Numbered from the stretch's first letter, positions 34,998 to 44,432 are shown. The stretch: 64,000 nt of DNA from JBOGNO01 sp050747245 (GCA_050747245.1 JBOGNO010000004.1:186001-250000); one strand, 5' to 3'. Notes: generated by a model not told the origin, from the sequence alone. Program-made: numbers and translations.

Positions 34998-37900
34998 ATG
35001 CCCTTCAAAGAGTACCTCGCTGAAATCCAGCGCAATTTGGCTTCCGACATTTCGAGGGAACAGACCCACCGCCACGCACTCCAAGACCTACTCGAATCCC
35101 TCGATCCCACCATCCAGGCATTTAACGACCCTGCTCACATTGAGGTCGGCGCACCAGATTTCACCGTTCGCCGAAAGGGAAACGCCATGAGCTTCCCTGT
35201 CGGGTGGGTCGAAACGAAGGATGTCGGCGAAGCCCTCGACCCTGTTGAGAAATCGGAACAAATGGAACGCTACTTCGGTCTTCCAAATCTCGTCCTATCG
35301 GACTACCTCGAATTCCGCTGGTACACAGACGGCAAGCGCAGGATGACGGCACGAATAGCAACCGTCGGCCGTGGACGAAAACTTCTGCGTGACCGCGAAG
35401 GCGAGGAAGCCGCCCTGTCACTCCTCACTGAGTTCCTCGGGCATAGCATAGCCTCCGCCGTCACGCCCAAGGAGTTGGCCGAACGCATGGCTCGGCTTGC
35501 TCACATCATAAGAGGAATACTCCTGGGCACCTTCAGGGCTGAGGGCGATTCCGGATGGCTCCACAACCAGTTTCAAGCCTTTCGGGAAACTCTCATCCCC
35601 GATCTCGAGCCAGACGCATTTGCAGATATGTATGCGCAGACTATCGCCTATGGCCTGTTCGCGGCCCGCTGCCAACCTCGAACCACTCCCGAAAAATTCA
35701 CACGCGCCACCGCAGCCGAACTGATACCTCGAACAAATCCTTTTTTGCGCCGGCTCTTCCGAGAGATCGCATTCGATCTTGACGCGCGCGTAATGCCGTT
35801 TGTGGACGACCTCGTCGCCCTGTTGTGCGATGCCGACATTGGCTCCATCATGGCTGACTTCGGGAAGCGCACAGCCAAAGAGGATCCAGTGGTACATTTC
35901 TATGAGGATTTCCTGCAGGAATACGACCCGAAACTCCGGGAACTCCGCGGTGTTTACTATACTCCCGAGCCGGTCGTCTCATACATCGTCCGTTCAGTAG
36001 ATCGCATCCTCAAGACGGAGTTCAATAAGCCGCTTGGCCTTGCCGATAGAGACGTTTTGGTTCTCGACCCAGCCTGCGGCACTGGGACGTTTCTCTACTA
36101 CGTCATTCGGCACATCCATGAAGCTTTGGTCCAAGAAGGCCAAAAGGGTCAGTGGAACAGCTACGTCTCCGAAAATCTCCTTAAGCGTGTCTTCGGATTC
36201 GAGCTCCTCATGGCGCCCTACGCCGTCGCACATTTGAAACTAGGACTTCAGCTGCAAGACCTCGGCTACAAATTCGAATCGGACGAACGCCTCGGCGTAT
36301 ACCTCACTAACACCCTCGAAGAAGCGGCGAGGAAATCAGAAATTATCTTTGCGCAGTGGATCGCTGACGAAGCCAACGCTGCCAGCGAAATCAAACGCGA
36401 CAAGCCGATCATGGTCGTTCTCGGCAACCCACCCTACTCAGGTCATTCGGCGAATCGAAGCTGGGAGATGAAAAACGGAAAGAAGGTCCCAACATTCATC
36501 GGGGGGCTCCTGCAGGATTATTACCACGTGGATGGCAAACCCCTAGGCGAGAAGACCTCGAAATGGCTCCAAGACGATTACGTAAAGTTCATCCGCTTCG
36601 GTCAATGGCGAATCCAGCGCACTGGATACGGGATCCTCGCATTCATCACCAATCACGGTTACCTCGACAACCCCACATTCCGCGGCATGCGCCAGCAACT
36701 TATGAATGCGTTCTCAGAAATAGCCACTCTCGATCTGCACGGTAATTCGAAGAAAAAAGAAACCGCCCCCGACGGGGGGAAGGACAAAAACGTCTTTGAC
36801 ATTCAACAGGGTGTTGCGATCGGGCTATTTGCCAAGCAAACTCAGACAGCCTCCAAAGCCAAACTCCGACACGGGAATCTCTTCGGATTGAGAGAGTCAA
36901 AGTATAAGACTTTGGAGGAAACAGACATCAGTGACACGCAGTGGGTCCCCCTAAACCCCTCCGCGCCCAACTTTCTATTCGTGCCACATTCCGACAAGCT
37001 CTGGGCCGAGTACGAAAAAGGCTGGAGACTCACAGAGATAATGGCCGTCAAGGGACCTGGCATGACCACAGCCCGAGATCATGTCGTGATTGACTACGAA
37101 GAAAAGCCTCTACTTCAGCGTGTCACGCTTTTTCGGGACTCTACAGATCCACTCAATGAGATTTGCAGAGCTCTCGATATACCTGAAAAGAAGGGATGGA
37201 ACGCCTCTAGAGCCCGAGAAATGATCCAGAAGGAAAGGAACCTGAAGTCATTGATTTTCCCCGTCGGCTACCGGCCGTTCGACACGCGATTGATCTTCTA
37301 CCACGACTCTCTCGTCTGGCGAACAGTTAAACCCGTAATGAGGCCCATGCAACACAAGGGAAACATCGGCCTACTCGCCACAAGACAGACCAAAGACAAG
37401 TGGGACGTATTCGTGGTACGACATATGGTCACCCACAAGTCACTATCCGCCTACGACATTACGACCATTTTCCCCCTCTACCTTCTCCAGGAAAACGGAA
37501 AGTCAAGAAGCCTCTTTGATCAATCCACCAAGCGAAAACCAAATATTTTCTCTAAGGTCGCCAGCGAACTCGCTGGAAACATGAAGCTGAAACTCGAGCA
37601 CGACGGACAGGGAGACCTCCAAACCACTCTTGGACCGGAGGACATTCTTCATTACATCTACGCCGTGCTTTACTCGCCTTCCTATCGCAAACGCTACGCG
37701 GAATTCCTAAAAAGCGATTTCCCTCGCGTTCCCCTCACATCTGACAAATCGCTCTTTGTTTCGCTCGCGGCAAAAGGCGCCGAACTTGTCACACTTCATC
37801 TGCTTGAATCGTTGAGCCTCAGCAAACTCATCACGAGATATGAACAGCCGGGAGAGCATCGCATTTCAAAAGCCCGCTACGCCGAGCCGAATTCGAAAGC

Positions 37901-38144
37901 AGGCATCAATGCAGGCCGCGTTTATATCAACGACGCGCAATACTTTGAAGGCGTGCCGAAGGAGGCCTGGGAATTCCAAATCGGCGGCTATCAGGTCTGC
38001 GAAAAATGGCTGAAAGATCGGAAGGACCGGAAGCTCTCCTCCGACGACATTGAGCACTACCAGAGAATCGTTGTAGCCCTGAACGAAACCATTCGCATCA
38101 TCCACGAAATTGACACCATCATCCCCGGCTGGCCCCTTCCCTGA
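34998..38144 (+). CDS. Type IIG-like restriction-modification enzyme (nuclease + N6-adenine methylase + Type ISP-like C-terminus)
   Basis: A 1048-residue single-chain enzyme. The N-terminus has a PD-(D/E)xK-like pattern, with PDFTV near residue 53 and VETKD near 71-75. The methylase core carries LDPACGTGTFLYY (SAM binding, about 356) and LGNPPYSG (NPPY catalytic motif, about 476), typical of N6-adenine methylases. The C-terminal 400 residues resemble the target-recognition region of Type ISP enzymes; no helicase domain is present. It would methylate and cleave one DNA site by itself. No separate specificity or nuclease gene is nearby. Codon usage is looser and less GC-rich than its neighbours, and repeats lie on both sides, suggesting acquisition. 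A GTG at 34995 is an alternative start. Confidence 0.85.
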   Translation: MPFKEYLAEIQRNLASDISREQTHRHALQDLLESLDPTIQAFNDPAHIEVGAPDFTVRRKGNAMSFPVGWVETKDVGEALDPVEKSEQMERYFGLPNLVLSDYLEFRWYTDGKRRMTARIATVGRGRKLLRDREGEEAALSLLTEFLGHSIASAVTPKELAERMARLAHIIRGILLGTFRAEGDSGWLHNQFQAFRETLIPDLEPDAFADMYAQTIAYGLFAARCQPRTTPEKFTRATAAELIPRTNPFLRRLFREIAFDLDARVMPFVDDLVALLCDADIGSIMADFGKRTAKEDPVVHFYEDFLQEYDPKLRELRGVYYTPEPVVSYIVRSVDRILKTEFNKPLGLADRDVLVLDPACGTGTFLYYVIRHIHEALVQEGQKGQWNSYVSENLLKRVFGFELLMAPYAVAHLKLGLQLQDLGYKFESDERLGVYLTNTLEEAARKSEIIFAQWIADEANAASEIKRDKPIMVVLGNPPYSGHSANRSWEMKNGKKVPTFIGGLLQDYYHVDGKPLGEKTSKWLQDDYVKFIRFGQWRIQRTGYGILAFITNHGYLDNPTFRGMRQQLMNAFSEIATLDLHGNSKKKETAPDGGKDKNVFDIQQGVAIGLFAKQTQTASKAKLRHGNLFGLRESKYKTLEETDISDTQWVPLNPSAPNFLFVPHSDKLWAEYEKGWRLTEIMAVKGPGMTTARDHVVIDYEEKPLLQRVTLFRDSTDPLNEICRALDIPEKKGWNASRAREMIQKERNLKSLIFPVGYRPFDTRLIFYHDSLVWRTVKPVMRPMQHKGNIGLLATRQTKDKWDVFVVRHMVTHKSLSAYDITTIFPLYLLQENGKSRSLFDQSTKRKPNIFSKVASELAGNMKLKLEHDGQGDLQTTLGPEDILHYIYAVLYSPSYRKRYAEFLKSDFPRVPLTSDKSLFVSLAAKGAELVTLHLLESLSLSKLITRYEQPGEHRISKARYAEPNSKAGINAGRVYINDAQYFEGVPKEAWEFQIGGYQVCEKWLKDRKDRKLSSDDIEHYQRIVVALNETIRIIHEIDTIIPGWPLP

Positions 38145-38170
38145 ATCCCCACCTATTTAAGTCCCGGTAC

Positions 38171-38199
38171 TTGACTTTATACTTAATCTATGCTATACT
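38171..38199 (+). promoter_or_regulatory. Near-consensus sigma-70-type promoter
   Basis: TTGACT (38171-38176), a 17-bp spacer, then TATACT (38194-38199). It points into the repeat array; transcription should begin near 38206, and an AGGAGAGGAGG lies at 38226-38236, but no clear ORF follows. Confidence 0.65.
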
Positions 38200-38204
38200 T
38201 AGGC

Positions 38205-38620
38205 TATTGAAATCAAACAATTTAGCAGGAGAGGAGGCAAGGCTAATCGGGCCATTTTTCATGTTCCGCGCGAGGCCAAACCTACCTGTGGATCGGAAGC
38301 GGATGGCTCCAGCCTCCAGCCTTGAGCATCGAGCATCCAGAATTCTAATCGGGACACCCTTACGAATAGAAACACATGCAACTCATTGAAAACAAACAAC
38401 GGGAGATCAGTCTAATCGGGACAAATGCGCGGTTTGCGCGTCTGCGCTTTTTGCACGCCGACGCAATGTGTCGAGGCCGACTCGATCCGTTCCAAATCGG
38501 GAAGGGACCCTCCAACCAATTTCTAATCGAGACACACCCAGAAACAAGAATGGAGTCAAGTCATTGAAAATAAAGGGAAATCGCAAATTCTAATCGAGAC
38601 ACAAATGCGAGTTAAGAATT
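38205..38620 (+). repeat. Dispersed repeat family, array of partial copies
   Basis: CTAATCGGG or CTAATCGAG followed by ACA recurs with TAATC at 38346, 38413, 38524 and 38591; a weaker first copy is near 38243. Two intervals are exactly 67 nt and one is 111 nt. The same 67-nt interval separates the related TNCCCGCAACAC and TAATCGAGACA blocks inside the 7 kb and 34 kb copies. TCATTGAAAA(C/T)AAA precedes two of the motifs at the same distance. One unit can be read as ISNRDTPRNKNGVKSLKIKG, matching residues 30-49 of the 53-codon ORF. Confidence 0.75.
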
Positions 38621-38706
38621 GCAACCTTACAAGTCGCGCCTCGCACACAAGGGCTACGGAAGAACTTCAGGACCGAGGGAGGTGCTTCTAGAGCCGCGCC
38701 GGAAAA

Positions 38707-39696
38707 CTAACAATCGCGTTCGAGGATGAAATCGGGAACGGACATCAGCGCTCGACCATATTCCGAATCGCTGAAACCATTGAGAGACGATTTCGCTCTC
38801 GCCGCGTAATCCCGCGCCAGATGCCGGGTTCGTTCGAGCGCGCCCGATTCCTGCACCAGCGCTGTGATCTGTTCCGGCCGCACGCTCTCAAAACCTCTTT
38901 CTTCCAAAACTTTTTTCACCAGGCGCCGGCCCTCCGCGTGGCCATTCTCCATCGCGTAAATCAGCGGCAGCGTGACTTTGCCCTCTTTGAGGTCGCTCAG
39001 CACGGGCTTCCCGAGCCGCTCGGCCGAAGCGGTGAAGTCGAGCAAGTCGTCGACAAGCTGGAATGCGAGTCCCGCGTTGCGCCCGTATTCGGCGAGAGAA
39101 TTTTCCATCTCTGCGCCTCGCTGCCCCAGCACGGCACCCAGTCGCGCGCAGCCGGTGAAAAGGCAAGCCGTCTTGCGGTACGAAAGATCCGCGGCTTCTG
39201 CTTCGGTGATGTCCATCTTGCCGATCTTCGTGAGCTGCAGGAGCTCGCCCTCCACCATGTTTTGGGTGAGGTCGATCAAGATGTCGAGCACCGCGAAATT
39301 CCGCTCCGCCAGCGCAATTCGGAAAGACTCCATGTACAGCCAATCGCCCGCGAGCACGCTCATATGATTTCCCCAGCGCGCATTCGCCGATGGACGTCCT
39401 CGCCGCGTATTGGCGCCATCGATCACATCGTCGTGGATGAGCGTGGCGCTGTGAATCAGCTCCACAACCGCGCCCAACTGGATCGCGCTTGGGCCGCGGT
39501 ATCCGCAATACCCCGCTGCCAACAGCAAGAGCGCCGGACGCAGCCGCTTCCCGCCGCCTTCCTGGAGATAGCTCGAAATTTCAGCGATTGGCTCGATCGC
39601 CGCGCCATTTTGAGCGGCAATCTCTCGCTCGACCTGCAGCAGGTCGTCGCGCACGAGATCGAAAATCTCCTTCACGGTCAAAGTGGAGATGGCCAT
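38707..39696 (-). CDS. Polyprenyl diphosphate synthase
   Basis: A 329-residue trans-isoprenyl diphosphate synthase. LIHDDVIDGANTRRGRPS is the first Asp-rich motif with its Arg pair, and FQLVDDLLDF is the second. GGGKRLRP near the N-terminus binds the allylic substrate. It condenses isopentenyl units to make the long-chain diphosphate used for menaquinone side chains (IspB/HepT-like). The ATG at 39696 gives MAISTLTVKEIFDLV; an upstream start would overlap tatD. Chain length cannot be fixed from sequence. It is the last gene of the larC-metG-tatD run. Confidence 0.9.
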   Translation of the reverse strand: MAISTLTVKEIFDLVRDDLLQVEREIAAQNGAAIEPIAEISSYLQEGGGKRLRPALLLLAAGYCGYRGPSAIQLGAVVELIHSATLIHDDVIDGANTRRGRPSANARWGNHMSVLAGDWLYMESFRIALAERNFAVLDILIDLTQNMVEGELLQLTKIGKMDITEAEAADLSYRKTACLFTGCARLGAVLGQRGAEMENSLAEYGRNAGLAFQLVDDLLDFTASAERLGKPVLSDLKEGKVTLPLIYAMENGHAEGRRLVKKVLEERGFESVRPEQITALVQESGALERTRHLARDYAARAKSSLNGFSDSEYGRALMSVPDFILERDC

Positions 39697-39716
39697 CCTC
39701 AGTTTTGCATCAAGAC

Positions 39717-40523
39717 TCAAGCGTCTTGCGTTGATCCGGCTTGCACGGCGAGGCCGAAAAATCGGCGGAAATTCGCCGAAGTGGCCAAGGCAACCTCTTC
39801 CGACCGTAAGTCTCTCACATTCGCCAAGCACCGCGCTACCTCAACCACACGCGCCGGCTCGTTTCGCTTGCCCCGGAAGCCTTGGGGCGCCAGAAAGGGG
39901 GAATCGGTCTCGACAAGTATATGTTCGAGGGATAAATCCCGCGCGACTTCGCGGAGCGGCGCGTTTTTCGGATACGTCAAGTTCCCCGCGAACGAAATGA
40001 GAAATCCCATATCGATTCCTTGCCTTGCTTCGTCAACTGTCCCGGTGAAGCAGTGAAGAATTCCTCCAATTCCGGAACTCCGCCAATCCTCGTCGAGAAT
40101 TCCAAGGCAATCCTGCCACGCATCGCGGCAATGGATAATAATGGGAAGCTGCGCCGCGCGCGCCTGCTTGAGCTGACGCCGAAAAACTTTTTCCTGCACG
40201 TCCCTCGGCGAATGATCGTAGAAATAATCGAGGCCGATTTCGCCCCAAGCAATCACTCGCGGGTTGTGTGCCAAGCGATCCAGCTCTGCAAAATGCATTT
40301 CCTCCGCAAGCTTCGCCTCGTGCGGATGAATTCCCACGCTTGCGAAAATCCAATCGTGCTGCTCCGCGAATGGAATCGCCGCATCCAGCCGAGCGGGCCC
40401 CGTCCCGCTGCCTATCGCCAGCAGGGTCGCAACGCCGGCCGCACGCGCGCGTTCCAACATTTCGGCGCGGTCGTTCTCGAATTGTGGAAACTCCAGATGC
40501 GCGTGCGAATCGATGATTTCCAT
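39717..40523 (-). CDS. tatD: TatD-family metal-dependent DNase
   Basis: A 268-residue amidohydrolase-fold nuclease. DSHAHLEFPQF carries the HxH metal motif, GIHPHEAK, GEIGLDYFYDHS (Glu ligand), IIHCRDAW, LHCFTG and LVETDSPFLAP supply the rest of the site. TatD enzymes are 3'-5' exonucleases or D-aminoacyl-tRNA-like hydrolases. It follows metG by 27 bp, a very common bacterial pairing. Confidence 0.93.
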   Translation of the reverse strand: MEIIDSHAHLEFPQFENDRAEMLERARAAGVATLLAIGSGTGPARLDAAIPFAEQHDWIFASVGIHPHEAKLAEEMHFAELDRLAHNPRVIAWGEIGLDYFYDHSPRDVQEKVFRRQLKQARAAQLPIIIHCRDAWQDCLGILDEDWRSSGIGGILHCFTGTVDEARQGIDMGFLISFAGNLTYPKNAPLREVARDLSLEHILVETDSPFLAPQGFRGKRNEPARVVEVARCLANVRDLRSEEVALATSANFRRFFGLAVQAGSTQDA

Positions 40524-40550
40524 CTGCGTCTGCGGAAAGATTTTCGCCGT

Positions 40551-42587
40551 TTATTTCAGTCGGGCTCCCGCCGGCACTTCTTCCGTGAAGGTGCACAACA
40601 CGGGCTGCCCCTCCGGCCCTACCGACGCCGCCAGGATCATCCCGTTCGATTCCACTCCCCGCAGTTTCCGTGGCGCGAGGTTCGCCACCACAGCAACTTT
40701 CTTACCTATCAGCTGTTCGGGCGTGTACGACAGGGCAATACCCGCCACCACCTGGCGCACTTCTTCTCCAATGTCCACCATCAGCTTGAGCAACCTGTCC
40801 GCGCCCGCCACTTTTTCCGCCGACTGCACCACACCCACGCGCATTTCAATTTTCGCGAAATCCTCGATTCCGATTTTGCCGCCAGCCGTTGCAGGTGCGG
40901 CCGCAGCGCCTGCCGGCGTCGCGAGGCTTCCCGAAGTTGTCTGCGCTTTTTGCAAACTTGGAGCGCCTACTGCTGGCGTCTTTGCTCCCGTTCCCTGATT
41001 TCTTATTTCTTCTTCCATCGCTTCTATCCTCTCCGAAATTTCTTTCTTCTCCACACGCGGAAACACGGCCTCCGGCTTTCCGATTCTTGTCCCGGGTTTC
41101 AGTCCCCCCCAGGTCAATTGGTCAAAACCTCGGTCCTGAACCAAACCAGTTTGCCCAAGTTGCTCCCAAACTTTCTGCGTAGCTAACGGCAGCACCGGAT
41201 GGGCGAGGATTGCTACTATCCTCAGTCCTTCGGCCGCATCAAAGAGGACCCTTGAGAGCTCGTCCTTCCTTGCGGCATCTTCAGCCAAGACCCAGGGCTT
41301 TGCCTCCGTCACAAATTTATCGATGACGGAGATGAATCCCCAAATCAACTCCAGAGCTCGACTAAATTCAAATTTGTCCAGAAGCTCGGGAGCAATTCCG
41401 AGAATGCTGGACGATGCTTCAAGCACTTCCTGAGCAGGCAAACCAGTTTCGTGCGGGGCAGGAACCACACTTCCGCAATAGCGCTCAATCATTGTCAGGA
41501 CGCGACTGGCCAAATTTCCCAGCCCATTTGCAAGGTCAGCGTTGTAGCGCGTAATCAGCGCATCGCGGCTGAAGTTTCCGTCCTGCCCAAAAACCGCGTC
41601 CCGCATCAAGTAATACCGCAGCGCATCGTTGCCCAAGACTTTCACAATCGGTTCGGGATACGCGACGTTGCCCTTCGACTTGCTCATCTTTTCTTGCTCG
41701 AAGAGCAGCCACCCGTGCGCAAACACTTGCTTGGGCAGCGGAAGTTCCGCCGCTTTCAAGAAGGCCGGCCAGTACACCGCGTGGAAACGGATGATTTCTT
41801 TTCCGATCATGTGCACATCGGCCGGCCAGAATTTCTGAAAATCCGCGCTGCCGCGCTCGCCTTCTCCAAATCCGATGCCGCTCATGTAACTGGTCAGCGC
41901 GTCGTACCAGACGTAAAAAACGTGCTCTTCATCGTCCGGCCAGGGTATTCCCCACTTGATGGCCTTGCGGCTGATGGAAATATCCCGCAACCCACTGGCG
42001 ACGAAACTTCGCACCTCATTCATGCGAAAATCCGGCTGCACGAATTTCGGATTCTCTTCGTAGAGCTTCAACAGATAATTCTGAAACGCCGACAGTTTGA
42101 AAAAATAATTTTCCTCGGAGACAAGCTCCGCGGGTCTACTGCATGTGGGACAATCGGCGGGCTCTGGAGAATCGCTCACGTACAAATTGTCGTAAACGCA
42201 GTAGCGGCCTTCATATTTACCTTTATAAATGATTCCGGGCGAACGGCGCATGGTGCGGCGCACCAGAGTTTGTACGGCCCGCGCGTGTTCGATTGAAGTG
42301 GTGCGGATAAAATGCGTGTAGCGGATGTCGAGCAGCTTCCACAAATCGAGAAAGATGCGGTGATTGCGGTCCACCAGTTCCTGTGGTGTGACTCCCAGTT
42401 TTTCGGCCGCGCGCTCGATATTCACTCCGTGTTCGTCCGTGCCCGTCAAGTAGGCGACGTCGTATCCGCGCATTTTTTTGTAACGCGCGATCGCATCGCA
42501 CACAATCGTCGTGTAGGCGGAGCCAACGTGGGGCCGCGAATTCGCATAGTAGATCGGCGTGGTCAGATAAAACTTGGGCTTGGCCAT
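40551..42587 (-). CDS. metG: Methionyl-tRNA synthetase with C-terminal tRNA-binding domain
   Basis: A 678-residue class I synthetase. The N-terminus YYANSRPHVGSAYT carries the HIGH equivalent (HVGS), CPTCSRPAE is part of the zinc knuckle, and KMSKSKGN is the KMSKS loop. The last 110 residues (IEDFAKIEMRVGVVQ to the end) are an EMAP-II-type OB-fold that binds tRNA and dimerises. An Ala/Pro-rich linker of about 40 residues joins the two. The gene sits 3 bp downstream of larC. The initiator tRNA it charges is at 53624-53700. Confidence 0.96.
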   Translation of the reverse strand: MAKPKFYLTTPIYYANSRPHVGSAYTTIVCDAIARYKKMRGYDVAYLTGTDEHGVNIERAAEKLGVTPQELVDRNHRIFLDLWKLLDIRYTHFIRTTSIEHARAVQTLVRRTMRRSPGIIYKGKYEGRYCVYDNLYVSDSPEPADCPTCSRPAELVSEENYFFKLSAFQNYLLKLYEENPKFVQPDFRMNEVRSFVASGLRDISISRKAIKWGIPWPDDEEHVFYVWYDALTSYMSGIGFGEGERGSADFQKFWPADVHMIGKEIIRFHAVYWPAFLKAAELPLPKQVFAHGWLLFEQEKMSKSKGNVAYPEPIVKVLGNDALRYYLMRDAVFGQDGNFSRDALITRYNADLANGLGNLASRVLTMIERYCGSVVPAPHETGLPAQEVLEASSSILGIAPELLDKFEFSRALELIWGFISVIDKFVTEAKPWVLAEDAARKDELSRVLFDAAEGLRIVAILAHPVLPLATQKVWEQLGQTGLVQDRGFDQLTWGGLKPGTRIGKPEAVFPRVEKKEISERIEAMEEEIRNQGTGAKTPAVGAPSLQKAQTTSGSLATPAGAAAAPATAGGKIGIEDFAKIEMRVGVVQSAEKVAGADRLLKLMVDIGEEVRQVVAGIALSYTPEQLIGKKVAVVANLAPRKLRGVESNGMILAASVGPEGQPVLCTFTEEVPAGARLK

Positions 42588-42590
42588 GAA

Positions 42591-43838
42591 TTATTTTTGT
42601 TTTTCGCGCTGTTTTTCAAAATGAAAATTTGCCGCCGCCAGCACCTGTTTGAGCGGCACGCCTTTTTCCACTGCGATTTTCTGACAGTCCTCAAACTCCG
42701 GCGCGGCATTCAGCACAGTTCCATTCATGCGCGAAATCTTCATCCGCACAGTTCCCAGAGGCGTTTCAACGGGCAGAATTTCTCGCGCCAGGCACCGGCG
42801 CTGCACTTCGTACGTCCGAATGCCTATGGAGGTCGTCTCACGGAATAAGAGGTCGGCCAGGCGATCCGCCACACCCGGCTCGCACAGCAGCGTGACCAAC
42901 TGTCCCGGCCGGTTTTTCTTCATCTGCACAGGAGTGGAAAAAACGTCCAGGGCACCCGCCGCCAGCGCCCTTTCCACGAAGTATCCGTATATCTGCGGGC
43001 TCATATCGTCGACGTTCGCTTCCATCACGGTTATCGTCTGTTCCGCCCGCTCTCCAGTCCGCGCCGAAATTGCTTCGCCGATGAAAAACCTCAGCACGTT
43101 CGGTTGTTCAGCGAGATCCGCCGAACCCGCGCCGTATCCCACGGCACTGACGCGCATCTCCGGCATGCGGCCGAATTGAGTGGCGAGTGTCGTCGCGATC
43201 GCCGCGCCCGTCGGCGTCACCAATTCCCTCTCGACTCCGCTCGAAAATGCCGGCGCTCCTCGCAGCAGTTCCGCCGTTGCCGGCGCAGGCACGGGAAGGA
43301 TTCCGTGTTCCGTTTTCACGCGCCCGCCGCCCACGTCCATACGCGAGCAAGCAAATTCATCAATTCCCGCCAGTTCGAATCCGACAGCCGCTCCGACGAT
43401 ATCAATGATCGAATCCACCGCGCCCACTTCGTGGAAGTGCACGTTTTCGACGTCAATGCGATGGACTTTTGCTTCCGCTTCGCCGAGTCGCCGGAAAATC
43501 CTCTCCGCGCGCTCGGCAGCCCGCGGCGCCAATTTCGCTGATTCAATCATCCGCAATATTTCAGCGAGCGAACGATGAGGGTGGTGCTCGTGATGCGCTT
43601 CGTGCGCGTGAGGCGCATGATCGCCGCTGCGCTCATGTTCGCGGCCCACCTTGACATGCACTTTGGTCGCACCAATTGCCTGGCGTTGCACTTTCTCCGC
43701 TGAAATTTGCCAGCCAGTCAACGGCAAACGGCGCAGCTGCGCCTCCAGGCGCTCAATTTCAACGCCGCAATCCACCAGCGCACCCAGAACCATGTCGCCG
43801 CTGATTCCGGAAAAACAATCGAAGTATGCTATTTTCAT
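42591..43838 (-). CDS. larC: Nickel-insertion protein LarC (pyridinium dithiocarboxylate nickel cyclometallase)
   Basis: A 415-residue protein starting MKIAYFDCFSGISGDMVLGA, the LarC signature. It installs nickel in the dithiocarboxylate precursor, completing the nickel-pincer nucleotide cofactor. A His-rich loop near residues 75-95 (HERSGDHAPHAHEAHHEHHP) could bind nickel. In some lactobacilli larC is split and joined by programmed frameshift; here it is one continuous frame. The ATG at 43838 fits the family start. larE is at 16886-17758; larB is not in this window. Confidence 0.92.
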   Translation of the reverse strand: MKIAYFDCFSGISGDMVLGALVDCGVEIERLEAQLRRLPLTGWQISAEKVQRQAIGATKVHVKVGREHERSGDHAPHAHEAHHEHHPHRSLAEILRMIESAKLAPRAAERAERIFRRLGEAEAKVHRIDVENVHFHEVGAVDSIIDIVGAAVGFELAGIDEFACSRMDVGGGRVKTEHGILPVPAPATAELLRGAPAFSSGVERELVTPTGAAIATTLATQFGRMPEMRVSAVGYGAGSADLAEQPNVLRFFIGEAISARTGERAEQTITVMEANVDDMSPQIYGYFVERALAAGALDVFSTPVQMKKNRPGQLVTLLCEPGVADRLADLLFRETTSIGIRTYEVQRRCLAREILPVETPLGTVRMKISRMNGTVLNAAPEFEDCQKIAVEKGVPLKQVLAAANFHFEKQREKQK

Positions 43839-43940
43839 CGGCTGAGGACGCAGGGGCATTGCCCGCGCATTTACCCGAAGAAACGATACTATTCTCGCCT
43901 CAGTGCAGTGTCAAATCACCTCGAATTGATTGCAGGCCAG

Positions 43941-44360
43941 CTAAAACCACGCGCGCTCGCGATACGCCCGGTATCCCTCGCCGAACTTTGCTTCAAGTAC
44001 CCGCGCTTCCTGGCGCATGCGCAAAAATTGCATCGGCAAAATTATGACGAACACAAGGAAGAAGATGGGGCGTCCAAAGGCAAGGATGAGTCCGGCGATA
44101 AGAATTGATCCGAACAGATAGATTGGACTGGTGAACTTTGAATAGAGTCCCGTGGTCACGAGCGACCTCGCCTCGGCCTGGATGGAGAACGAAGTCCCCA
44201 GCTGGATTCTCGCCACGAGCCAGAGCGCCAGGGCAGGCAAGGCGATGGCCGTCCCGGCAATGCGCACGGCGCTCCAATGGCGGGGAAAAAGAACAAAGAG
44301 AGCGTAAAGCGCGGCAAGGAAAACGACGACTGCCGAAATGCGGTTGCCCGCTGCCTGCAT
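43941..44360 (-). CDS. Isoprenylcysteine carboxyl methyltransferase-like membrane protein
   Basis: A 139-residue protein with about four hydrophobic segments (VVVFLAALYALFVLF; IALPALALWLVARIQLG; PIYLFGSILIAGLILAF; FLVFVIILPMQFLRM). LVTTGLYSKFTSPIYLFG and the C-terminal EARVLEAKFGEGYRAYRER are the conserved ICMT/PEMT blocks. Bacterial members methylate carboxyl or amine groups, or act without a known substrate. The ATG at 44360 avoids overlap with the divergent argS. Confidence 0.78.
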   Translation of the reverse strand: MQAAGNRISAVVVFLAALYALFVLFPRHWSAVRIAGTAIALPALALWLVARIQLGTSFSIQAEARSLVTTGLYSKFTSPIYLFGSILIAGLILAFGRPIFFLVFVIILPMQFLRMRQEARVLEAKFGEGYRAYRERAWF

Positions 44361-44432
44361 GATTTCCAGTGTACACCCGCGCGGACGTATCCATTGAATT
44401 GACCGATACGCGGGCACGCCGATTGCCAATTT

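Larger units (their letters stand above)
38145..38706 (+). other. Gene-free region with strong promoter and repeat array
   Basis: Between the restriction-modification gene and the convergent polyprenyl synthase I see no convincing gene. It contains a near-consensus promoter (38171-38199) and an array of degenerate copies of the dispersed repeat (38205-38620). A short GGGAGGTGCTT at 38677-38687 resembles the start region of repeat copies 1 and 2. Confidence 0.7.

Noticed and set aside
38341..38600. Possible CRISPR array
   Set aside because: The shared motif is only about 12-15 nt, spacing is 67, 111 and 67 nt, sequence between motifs is partly conserved rather than unique, and no cas gene is present.
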